DNA from: Pseudomonas protegens
GTDB taxonomy: Bacteria; Pseudomonadota; Gammaproteobacteria; Pseudomonadales; Pseudomonadaceae
NCBI RefSeq assembly: GCF_003363755.1
Contig: NZ_CP031396.1
Span: 2,356,001 to 2,420,000 of the forward strand
Direction of reading: 5' to 3'
Length of the DNA: 64,000 nucleotides
The notes beneath the pieces are model-generated. The model ran no database searches. It had not been told where the DNA came from and was given only the letters and a program-made list of their open reading frames with translations. Positions 57,073-64,000 of this stretch are shown here, one piece after another. A program made the position numbers and the translations under genes. Position 1 is the first letter of the stretch; each line of letters starts with the position of its first letter.

Positions 57073-57107
57073 TCCAGGCAGCGGGGCTGGCACACCGCCC
57101 CGGGCGC

Positions 57108-58007
57108 TCATTCACTCGCCTGCGCCACCAGCCAGTCGCGAAACAACTGGCCGCTGGCAGACAGGCGCTTGTGCCGCACATGCACCAGAAAGTCTGCCTG
57201 CCCGGTGCGAAACGCCCACTGGCCGACGCGCTGCAACTCGCCTTGCGCCACCAACTCGCTGGCCATGAAATCCCAGCCCAGGCCCACCCCCATGCCCTGC
57301 TGCACGGCGCTGAACATCAGCGTCAATTGATTGAAACCCATGGCCCCTGGCGGCGCGCTGTAGTCCAGGCCGAAATGCCGGAACCAGTCGCGCCAGTCGA
57401 TGCAGTTCCAGGCCGAGGCATCCAGCTGGATCAAGGGCAGCTCGGCCAGCTGCGCCAGCGCGTCAATGGCCGGCAACTCCAGGCGCCGGCTGGCGATGGG
57501 ATAGACCATCTCGGCGAACAACGGCGTGGCGGTCAGGGACGACCAATGCCCGGCGCCGTAGAGAATGGCGAAGTCGTGTTCGGCCACGCTGGACTCGTCC
57601 ATGTCATTGTTGGCGTGGATGCTCACGGTGATGTCCGGGTGCTGTTTGTTGAACGCCAGCAAGCGCGGAAACAGCCAGAACTGCGCCACTGCATGGGTGC
57701 ATTGCACGGTGACGGTGTTGGCATCGCGCCCGGCCCGCAGGCGACTGACGCTGCGCAGTAACGCCTCCAACTGAGTGCTGACCTCGGCGAACAGCGAGGC
57801 ACCGCTGGCGGTGAGTTTCACCCCCCGGGCCTGACGCTCGAACAGCTCGGTCTTGAGCGACAGCTCCAAGGCACGGATCTGCTTGCTCACTGCGCTCTGG
57901 GTCAGGCACAGCTCGGTGGCGGCGCGGGTGAAACTGGCGTTGCGCCCCACCGCCTCGAAGGTCACCAGGGTTTCCAATGGTGGCAAATGACGGGCAAAGC
58001 GGCTCAT
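57108..58007 (-). CDS. LysR-family regulator
   Basis: A 299-residue LTTR with an N-terminal HTH (NASFTRAATELCLTQSAVSKQIRALELSLKTELFERQARGVKLTASG) and an effector domain. The TQSAVSKQI region groups it with regulators near GcvA. It diverges from an EamA exporter gene at 58110, with 102 bases between, and is a natural candidate to control it. Confidence 0.9.
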   Translation of the reverse strand: MSRFARHLPPLETLVTFEAVGRNASFTRAATELCLTQSAVSKQIRALELSLKTELFERQARGVKLTASGASLFAEVSTQLEALLRSVSRLRAGRDANTVTVQCTHAVAQFWLFPRLLAFNKQHPDITVSIHANNDMDESSVAEHDFAILYGAGHWSSLTATPLFAEMVYPIASRRLELPAIDALAQLAELPLIQLDASAWNCIDWRDWFRHFGLDYSAPPGAMGFNQLTLMFSAVQQGMGVGLGWDFMASELVAQGELQRVGQWAFRTGQADFLVHVRHKRLSASGQLFRDWLVAQASE

Positions 58008-58109
58008 CAGGCATTCCCCGGAAGAATAGGTAGGTGCCTATATATCCTTTGTCCACTCGGTCAGCAATGACTAGGCTGCGCGCTTTGCTGAATCGCTGCG
58101 AGTGTGTGC

Positions 58110-59039
58110 ATGAAACGCGGAGTTGCTTACGCCGCCCTGGCCGGTGCGGTCTGGGGCCTGGCCATTGTGGTGCCCAGCCTGTTGCCGGAGTTCAGTCCGC
58201 TGATGCTCAGCTGTGCCCGCTTCACCCTGTATGGTGCATTCTCCCTGCTCCTGGCTGCGCCCCAGGCCCGGGAGCTGCTGCAACGCCTGACCTGGAGCGA
58301 TGCCGGGTTGCTGGTGAAGCTGGCGCTGACCGGCAACCTGATCTATTTCATGCTCCTGGCCAGCGCCATCCAGTGGGCCGGGGTAGCCAGCACCGCGCTG
58401 ATCGTCGGCCTGCTGCCGCTGACCATTACCCTGGCCGGACGCGGCGACGCCGACGCCGTGCCCTTGCGCCGCCTGCGCTGGCCCCTGCTGCTGGTGTTCG
58501 CCGGCATCTGCTGCATCAACCTCGACACCCTGCTGACCGCGCCTGGCGATTCACCCGAGCTGGGCCAGCGCGCCCTGGGTCTGCTCTGCGCCTTTGGCGC
58601 CCTGCTGTGCTGGACCTGGTTCGCCACCGACAACGCCCGCTACCTCAAGGGCAGCCGTTTCAACAGCAGCCAGTGGTCGACCCTGTGGGGCATCACCACC
58701 GGGCTGATGAGCGCTCTGATCTGGCTGCTGGCGGAGACTTTCTCCCTGCCGGGCACCCAGGTCGAGGCCAGCGAGCAACGCTGGATGCTGTTCTGGGGCC
58801 TGAGCCTGTCCAGTGCCGTGCTGGGTTCCTGGTTCGGCAATCGCATGTGGAACGCCTCGACCCGGCGCTTGCCGCTGACGCTCAGCGGCCAGTTGATCGT
58901 GTTCGAGACCCTGTTTGCCCTGCTGTACGGTTTTATCTGCCTGCAACACCTGCCGAGCCTGCTGCAAAGCTCGGCGGCCCTGCTGTTGCTGGCCGGGGTG
59001 CTGTGGGCCGTGCGCCGCCACTTGCCCCAGCCCCACTGA
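58110..59039 (+). CDS. EamA/DMT-family transporter
   Basis: A 309-residue membrane protein with about ten hydrophobic segments in two repeats, starting GVAYAALAGAVWGLAIVVPSLLPEFSPLMLSCARF, typical of EamA metabolite exporters. Substrate unknown. ATG 58110 is used; GTG 58104 two codons earlier is possible. It converges with the MFS gene after it, with 7 bases between stops. Confidence 0.9.
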   Translation: MKRGVAYAALAGAVWGLAIVVPSLLPEFSPLMLSCARFTLYGAFSLLLAAPQARELLQRLTWSDAGLLVKLALTGNLIYFMLLASAIQWAGVASTALIVGLLPLTITLAGRGDADAVPLRRLRWPLLLVFAGICCINLDTLLTAPGDSPELGQRALGLLCAFGALLCWTWFATDNARYLKGSRFNSSQWSTLWGITTGLMSALIWLLAETFSLPGTQVEASEQRWMLFWGLSLSSAVLGSWFGNRMWNASTRRLPLTLSGQLIVFETLFALLYGFICLQHLPSLLQSSAALLLLAGVLWAVRRHLPQPH

Positions 59040-59046
59040 ACGCGCC

Positions 59047-60453
59047 TCAGCCCTGGGCCACGGAACAGGCCGGCAATGCCGGTGAGACCCGGGGCAAGCG
59101 CAGCGCCAGCAGGGCCCCGAGCAAGGCCAGCAGGGCGCTGGCCGCAGTGGCCATTTCAATGCCATGAGCCTGATTGCCCTCAGGGCTCAAGGTATTGGCC
59201 AGGGACACCAGCAGCGCCAGCCCCAGGGCCCCGCCGATTTGCTGACTGGTGGAGGCCACCCCCGCTGCCACCCCTTGCTCGGACGCTGCGATACCCTGCC
59301 CGGCCGAGACCCACATCGAGGTCCAGGTCATACCCTGGCCGATGCTCATGACCACGATTCCCGGCAACAGGCCGACAAAACCGCTGCTGCCGGGCAAAGC
59401 CAGGTACATCATGCCGATGCCCAGCGCCCCGAGCAGCAAGCCGCTGACCAGGGTCGCCCGCAAGCCGATGCGCAGCAGCGCCCGTTCCGCCACCCAGATC
59501 CCGGCTGTGCACAGCAGGGTCGAAGGCAGGAACGCCAAGCCGCTCTGCAACACGCTGAACTGGTAGACCTGTTGGAAATACAGGCTGAGAAAGTAGTACT
59601 GCACGCCAAAGCTGCTCATGAACAATGCAGTAATCACCATGGCCATGCGCAGTTGTGGATAACCCAGCAAACGCAGCGGCATCAGCGGGTCCGGGCTGCG
59701 CTGTTCGAGTCGGACAAACAGCCAGAGCAACGCCAGGGACAGCATCAGGCAAGCCAGGGTCGTCGGCGCGGTCCAGCCCCACTCCGGCCCCTGAACAATG
59801 GAAAACACCAGCAAGGTGCCCCCCAGGGTCACGGTCAGGGCACCGCGCAGATCGAACTGACGGCCACGCGGGCGCGCCGGGTCGGCGGGAATCCAACGTC
59901 GGGCCATCAGTGCGCAGGCACCGGCCAGGGGCACGTTGACCAGGAACACCGCTTCCCAGCCCCAGTACTGGGTCAACACCCCGCCCAGCAAGGCCCCCAG
60001 GGCCAGCCCCGCCGCCGAGGCCGCGCTCCACACCGCAAAGGCGCGGTTACGGGCCGGGCCTTCGGCGTACCAGGTGTTGATCAGGGCCAGGGTGGCCGGG
60101 AACAGCATCGCCCCGCCCACGCCCTGCACGGCCCGGGCCAGCACCAGCAACAGGGCGCTGCCGCCCAGGCCGCCGGCCAGGGACGCCAGGGCGTACAGGG
60201 ACTGGCCAATGATGTAGAAACGCCGCTTGCCCAACAGGTCCGCCGCACGCCCGCCCAGCAGCAGGAAGCCGCCAAAGGCCACACTGTAGGCGCTGACCAC
60301 CCACTGCAATTGCTGGGCGGAGAACCCCAGACGCTGGCCAATGTCCGGCAGGGCAACAAAGACGATGGTGGCGTCCAGGGCGATGATCAACTGCGCGGTG
60401 GCCAGCAGTAACAGCATCCAGCCCGACGGCTTGGCTAACGGGGTCGCGGACAT
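59047..60453 (-). CDS. MFS multidrug transporter (DHA2, 14-TM type)
   Basis: A 468-residue exporter with about 14 membrane segments. The family landmarks are LDATIVFVALPDIGQRLGFS, LLGGRAADLLGKRRFYIIG and the motif C region AASAAGLALGALLGGVLTQYWGWEAVFLVNVPL. It diverges from a LysR regulator at 60550 with 96 bases between, so the pair probably forms an inducible efflux unit. Substrates unknown. Confidence 0.92.
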   Translation of the reverse strand: MSATPLAKPSGWMLLLLATAQLIIALDATIVFVALPDIGQRLGFSAQQLQWVVSAYSVAFGGFLLLGGRAADLLGKRRFYIIGQSLYALASLAGGLGGSALLLVLARAVQGVGGAMLFPATLALINTWYAEGPARNRAFAVWSAASAAGLALGALLGGVLTQYWGWEAVFLVNVPLAGACALMARRWIPADPARPRGRQFDLRGALTVTLGGTLLVFSIVQGPEWGWTAPTTLACLMLSLALLWLFVRLEQRSPDPLMPLRLLGYPQLRMAMVITALFMSSFGVQYYFLSLYFQQVYQFSVLQSGLAFLPSTLLCTAGIWVAERALLRIGLRATLVSGLLLGALGIGMMYLALPGSSGFVGLLPGIVVMSIGQGMTWTSMWVSAGQGIAASEQGVAAGVASTSQQIGGALGLALLVSLANTLSPEGNQAHGIEMATAASALLALLGALLALRLPRVSPALPACSVAQG

Positions 60454-60549
60454 TGCGAAAATCCTTGTCTGAAATAGGCGGCGCCCAGTGTCATCGATGC
60501 CGTTTAAATGATAAATACGCCACTTCCTCTTTCAGTAATGACTTTAATC

Positions 60550-61434
60550 ATGGATCTGAACGCCCTTCGCCTGCTGGTCCGGGTGGCCGAGACCCGCAGT
60601 TTCACCCGGGCCGCCGGCGACCTGGGGCTGACCCAATCCGGCCTGTCCCGGGCCATTTCCCGCCTGGAACAGCAACTGGGCGTGCGCCTGCTGCAACGCA
60701 ATACCCGCAGTGTCAGCCTGACCCCGGACGGCCAGGTTCTGGTGGACCGGGCAGGACCGCTGCTGGCAGAACTGGCCCATACCGAGCACTTGCTGCTGGA
60801 CCGCCGGGACTCTCCCACCGGAGCGCTGAAGATCAGCACCCCTTCACTGTTCGGGCGCAAGGTGGTGATGCCGGTCATTGGCGAGCTGACCACCCGCTAT
60901 CGCGAATTGAGCATCGAGGCGGTCATGACCGATCGGGTGGTGGACATCATCGACGAAGGCTTCGACGCAGTGCTGCGTACCGGGGTGATCAACGACCAGC
61001 GCCTGATCGCCCGCCCCCTGGCGCCCCTGCGCTGGGTAACGGTGGCGGCGCCGGCTTATCTGCAGCGCCATGGCACGCCCCGGCAACTGGCGGACTTGCA
61101 GCAGCACAACTGCCTCACCGTGCGCAACCTGCGCAGCGGCCGCCTGGTGGACTGGCAGTTCATGGACCAGGGCAAGCCTCTGGACCTGGCGGTGCAGGGG
61201 CGGCTGATCTTCGACATCGGCGATGCCCTGGTGGACGCGGTGCTGGGCGGCTTCGGCATCGCCCAGTTGATGGAGTTCGCCGTGCGCGATGCCATCGACG
61301 CAGGCCATCTGGTGCCGATTCTCCAGGCCCATGACGGGCGCTGCCGGGAACTGTCCCTGGTCTACCCGCCCTCACGCCAATGCTCGCCGAAACTCAACGC
61401 CTTCGCCGACGCCCTGGGCCAGGTGAGCTGGTAG
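60550..61434 (+). CDS. LysR-family regulator
   Basis: A 294-residue LTTR: HTH MDLNALRLLVRVAETRSFTRAAGDLGLTQSGLSRAISRLE and an effector domain with LIARPLAPLRWVTVAAPAYL, near the group controlling divergent oxidoreductases or transporters. It probably regulates the adjacent MFS exporter. ATG 60550 is chosen, because it gives the exact family start. Confidence 0.9.
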   Translation: MDLNALRLLVRVAETRSFTRAAGDLGLTQSGLSRAISRLEQQLGVRLLQRNTRSVSLTPDGQVLVDRAGPLLAELAHTEHLLLDRRDSPTGALKISTPSLFGRKVVMPVIGELTTRYRELSIEAVMTDRVVDIIDEGFDAVLRTGVINDQRLIARPLAPLRWVTVAAPAYLQRHGTPRQLADLQQHNCLTVRNLRSGRLVDWQFMDQGKPLDLAVQGRLIFDIGDALVDAVLGGFGIAQLMEFAVRDAIDAGHLVPILQAHDGRCRELSLVYPPSRQCSPKLNAFADALGQVSW

Positions 61435-61500
61435 CCAAGACCCGGTCGGCGGCAGAGCGCTGGACTTGCAGGTGCTGGATCACGCCCAGCAGACGTTGAC

Positions 61501-62106
61501 TCAAACCTCACCGGCCTGGGGCAACTGACGACCATCAACGGCGTCGCCAATGGTCAGGAAATGCCCACCCGCTACATGGTGCAGGGTGCGCAGCGAGTCC
61601 TGGCCCTCGAAGTGCCAACGCCCTTCGCTGAACACTCGGGCATCGGCCTGGGCCGCAATCACCTCACCGAGGAACAGGTCGTACTGCTGGTGATTGTGGG
61701 GCTCGGGCAACAGCCGGCATTCCAGCCAGGCCACGCAACCTTCCAGCAGCGGAGCCTCAAGGGCCTGGCCGGCAAAGGTCGACAAACCATAGGCGCAAAA
61801 CTTGTCGCGCCCGGCGTGGTGCAGCTCCAGTCCGGAGCTGTTGCCCAGGCTCTGCACAATGTCCACTTGAGCGGCGCAGGGCACGTTGAGGACGAAGGTG
61901 CCCGAAGCCTCCAGCAGTTGCCGGGTCCAGGTGGACTTGTCGAGCACCACGGCAACTTTCGGCGGCTCGAAATCCAGGGGCATCGCCCAGGCCGCGGCCA
62001 TGATATTGCGCTGGCCGCCATGGGCCGCGCTGACCAGCACCGTAGGACCGTGATTGAGCAGGCGGTAGGCCTTTTCCAGAGGGACCGAACGACGAAATGC
62101 AGGCAT
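61501..62106 (-). CDS. Flavin reductase-like FMN-binding protein
   Basis: A 201-residue protein of the flavoprotein FMN-binding split-barrel family: TVLVSAAHGGQRNIMAAAWAMPLDFEPPKVAVVLDKSTWTRQLLEASGTFVLNVP is the characteristic N-terminal half. Members reduce flavin or bind FMN. It diverges from an SDR gene at 62268 with 161 bases between. Substrate unknown. Confidence 0.88.
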   Translation of the reverse strand: MPAFRRSVPLEKAYRLLNHGPTVLVSAAHGGQRNIMAAAWAMPLDFEPPKVAVVLDKSTWTRQLLEASGTFVLNVPCAAQVDIVQSLGNSSGLELHHAGRDKFCAYGLSTFAGQALEAPLLEGCVAWLECRLLPEPHNHQQYDLFLGEVIAAQADARVFSEGRWHFEGQDSLRTLHHVAGGHFLTIGDAVDGRQLPQAGEV

Positions 62107-62267
62107 GGCAGGCTCCTGAAAAAAATCCGATTGTAGCCCTATCCAGCCCTATGGCAGACCGCGGCATTGGATGGATTTTCTGGATAATCCGTCCAGCCGC
62201 CGACGGCTTATCCGCGCCCTTCCAAAGACTAGACTCAGCCTTCACCAACCGTCGAAGGAGCCGCACC

Positions 62268-63041
62268 ATGGCCGATCATTCCCTGAACAACAAAGTCGTG
62301 CTGATTGCCGGAGGGGTGAAAAACCTCGGCGGCCTGATTGCCCGTGATCTTGCCAGTCACGGGGCCAAAGCCGTGGCCGTGCACTACAACAGCAGCGCCA
62401 GCCAGGCCGACGCCGAGCGTACCCTGGCGGCGCTCAAGGACCTGGGGGTCGAGGCCCACGCCTGGCAGGCCGACCTCACCAGCGCCAGTGCCGTGGAGCG
62501 TCTGTTCAGCGAGGTCAAGGCGCGTTTCGGCAAGATCGACATCGCCATCAACACCGTGGGCAAGGTGCTGAAAAAACCCATAGTCGACATCAGCGAAGAC
62601 GAGTACGACCAGATGTTTGCGGTCAATGCCAAGAGCGCGTTCTTCTTTATCAAGGAAGCCGGCAAACACCTGGAGGACAACGGCAAGCTGGTGACCCTGG
62701 TGACGTCGCTGCTGGGAGCCTTCACCCCGTTCTATGCCGCCTATGGCGGTTCCAAGGCCCCGGTGGAACACTTCACCCGGGCCGCCGCCAAGGAGTTCGG
62801 CGCCCGCGGCATCTCGGTCACCGCTGTCGGGCCAGGCCCCATGGATACACCGTTCTTCTACCCTGCCGAAGGGGAGGACGCGGTGGCCTACCACAAGAGC
62901 GCTGCGGCCCTGTCGCCTTCGAGCAAGACCGGACTCACTGATATCGAGGATGTGGTGCCCTTCATTCGTCACCTGGTGACCGAGGGTTGGTGGATCACCG
63001 GTCAGACCTTACTGATCAACGGCGGCTACACCACCAAGTAA
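62268..63041 (+). CDS. Short-chain dehydrogenase/reductase
   Basis: A 257-residue SDR. The cofactor loop is atypical, AGGVKNLGG, with Lys-Asn inside the glycine motif. Later features are NTVG in place of NNAG, and the catalytic YGGSK. The C-terminal VTEGWWITGQTLLINGGY is standard. Substrate unknown. ATG 62268 follows GAAGGAG. A LysR gene begins 110 bases downstream on the same strand. Confidence 0.9.
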   Translation: MADHSLNNKVVLIAGGVKNLGGLIARDLASHGAKAVAVHYNSSASQADAERTLAALKDLGVEAHAWQADLTSASAVERLFSEVKARFGKIDIAINTVGKVLKKPIVDISEDEYDQMFAVNAKSAFFFIKEAGKHLEDNGKLVTLVTSLLGAFTPFYAAYGGSKAPVEHFTRAAAKEFGARGISVTAVGPGPMDTPFFYPAEGEDAVAYHKSAAALSPSSKTGLTDIEDVVPFIRHLVTEGWWITGQTLLINGGYTTK

Positions 63042-63151
63042 TCCTGGCGCCCAAGGGGTAAATTGGCCTGCCGAGCCGCTGCATCGATCGCCTCGGACGA
63101 TGCCGCGATCCATTGCCGCTCGGCGTCCCCCGGACCAGGATCGTTCATACG

Positions 63152-64000
63152 ATGGATAAGCTTGAACAATACCGCGTGTTCATCCAGGTGGCCGACATGG
63201 GCAGCTTCATCAAGGCCGCCCATGTCCTGGAACTGCCACGGGCCACCGTCTCCTCCGCCGTGCAGCAACTGGAAACCGGCCTCGGCACGCGCCTGCTGCA
63301 CCGCACGACCCGGCATGTGCAATTGACCGCCGACGGCGCCATCCTTCTGGAGCGAGCCCGGCGTCTGCTGGCGGATGCATCCGAACTCAGCCAACTGTTC
63401 CAGCATCGCCAGGTGGATGTCAGTGGACGTTTGAACATCGACGTACCCAGCCGCATCGCCCGGCGCCTGATCGTGCCCGCCCTGCCCCAATGGCTGGCGC
63501 AATACCCCGGCCTGCAACTGGCGCTGGGGGCCTGCGATCGCAGCATCGACCTGGTCCAGGAAGGCATCGACTGCGCGATCCGCGTCGGCAGCCTGGCGGA
63601 CAGCAGCCTGATCGCCCGTCCCCTGGGACGCCTGGCGCTGATCAACTGCGCCAGCCCCGCCTACCTCGCCGAACATGGCGAGCCTCACAGCCATCAGGAC
63701 CTGCAGAACGGCCAGTGGATGGTGGGCTACGCCTGCCCGGACACGGGTCGAGAGCTGCCCTGGGAATACCTGCAGGAAGGTCGCGAGCACCTGCTGGGCC
63801 TGCCCAGTCGGGTGATCGTCAACAACGTCGAGAACTACATTGCCTGCTGTCGCCAGGGCCTGGGGCTGATCCAGGTGCCGCGCTTCGATGTGCAGCATCT
63901 ACTGGAGCGCGGCGAATTGGTGCAGGTGCTTCATGACCTGCCGGTGGCGCCCATGGAAATCAGCGCACTGTACCCCGACCGCCGCCATCGCTCGCGCCGT
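63152..64000 (+). CDS. LysR-family regulator (3' end beyond window)
   Basis: 283 codons are open to the last base, so the stop lies outside. HTH MDKLEQYRVFIQVADMGSFIKAAHVLELPRATVSSAVQQLETGLGTRLLHRTTRHVQLT and an effector domain with DCAIRVGSLADSSLIARPLG, typical of the group near AaeR/DmlR. It likely regulates the SDR gene 110 bases before it, or the flavin reductase beyond that. Nearly complete: LTTRs are about 300 residues long. Confidence 0.9.
   Translation, partial: MDKLEQYRVFIQVADMGSFIKAAHVLELPRATVSSAVQQLETGLGTRLLHRTTRHVQLTADGAILLERARRLLADASELSQLFQHRQVDVSGRLNIDVPSRIARRLIVPALPQWLAQYPGLQLALGACDRSIDLVQEGIDCAIRVGSLADSSLIARPLGRLALINCASPAYLAEHGEPHSHQDLQNGQWMVGYACPDTGRELPWEYLQEGREHLLGLPSRVIVNNVENYIACCRQGLGLIQVPRFDVQHLLERGELVQVLHDLPVAPMEISALYPDRRHRSRR

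Overview
The window is a high-GC stretch of a Pseudomonas chromosome. Protein families and gene order (hemA-prfA-prmC-moeB-murI; lolB-ispE-tRNA-Gln-prs-rplY-pth-ychF) are those of the genus, and the accessory content fits the P. fluorescens complex, perhaps the protegens/chlororaphis side. The species is inferred from memory of gene order, not from a search. About 69 protein genes, two tRNA genes, a C4-like antisense RNA locus and many short regulatory or repeat elements are supported. No rRNA, CRISPR array, insertion sequence or prophage was seen.

Layout. 1-7.2 kb: a tightly overlapping operon led by a cut-off MerR/LitR-type regulator, then photolyase, an NTF2-like protein, an SDR, a flavin amine-oxidase-like protein, DUF1365, a Cfa-type methyltransferase and a DUF2878 membrane protein, which looks like a light/singlet-oxygen response that repairs DNA and remodels lipids. 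7.2-13 kb: a YkgJ-type protein, the lipid A deacylase PagL and the murI-moeB-prmC-prfA-hemA group. 13.2-20.2 kb: core housekeeping genes. 20.2-22.4 kb: a siderophore-type TonB receptor with a Fur-like site.

22.4-33 kb is an aromatic catabolic island: pobA/pobR, an outer-membrane SphA-type protein, a sigma-54 activator of the XylR/DmpR class, an aldehyde dehydrogenase, two c-type cytochromes, a Tat-signal protein of unknown function and a vanillyl-alcohol-oxidase/4-cresol-dehydrogenase family flavoprotein. Two close matches to the sigma-54 promoter stand before the two operons. Together the genes could take a 4-alkylphenol to 4-hydroxybenzoate and protocatechuate. 33-41 kb: a fosmidomycin-resistance-type transporter, a LysR regulator and a polyamine-type ABC transporter with an amidase. 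tRNA-Met with a clear promoter and terminator follows.

41-54 kb is mixed: a di-haem peroxidase with an Anr-like box, a lipoprotein gamma-glutamyltransferase, acetyltransferases, higBA, regulators, pgeF, ddl and a LysE exporter. Between 45.06 and 45.78 kb lies the most unusual part: a broken antitoxin, a REPIN-like inverted repeat, and a C4-type antisense RNA locus with duplicated target sites, a leader peptide and a DUF3077/DUF6124 gene. 54-57 kb holds bphO-bphP (biliverdin synthesis and bacteriophytochrome), a second light-related locus. 57-64 kb contains LysR regulators, two exporters, a flavin reductase and an SDR; the last LysR gene runs off the window end.
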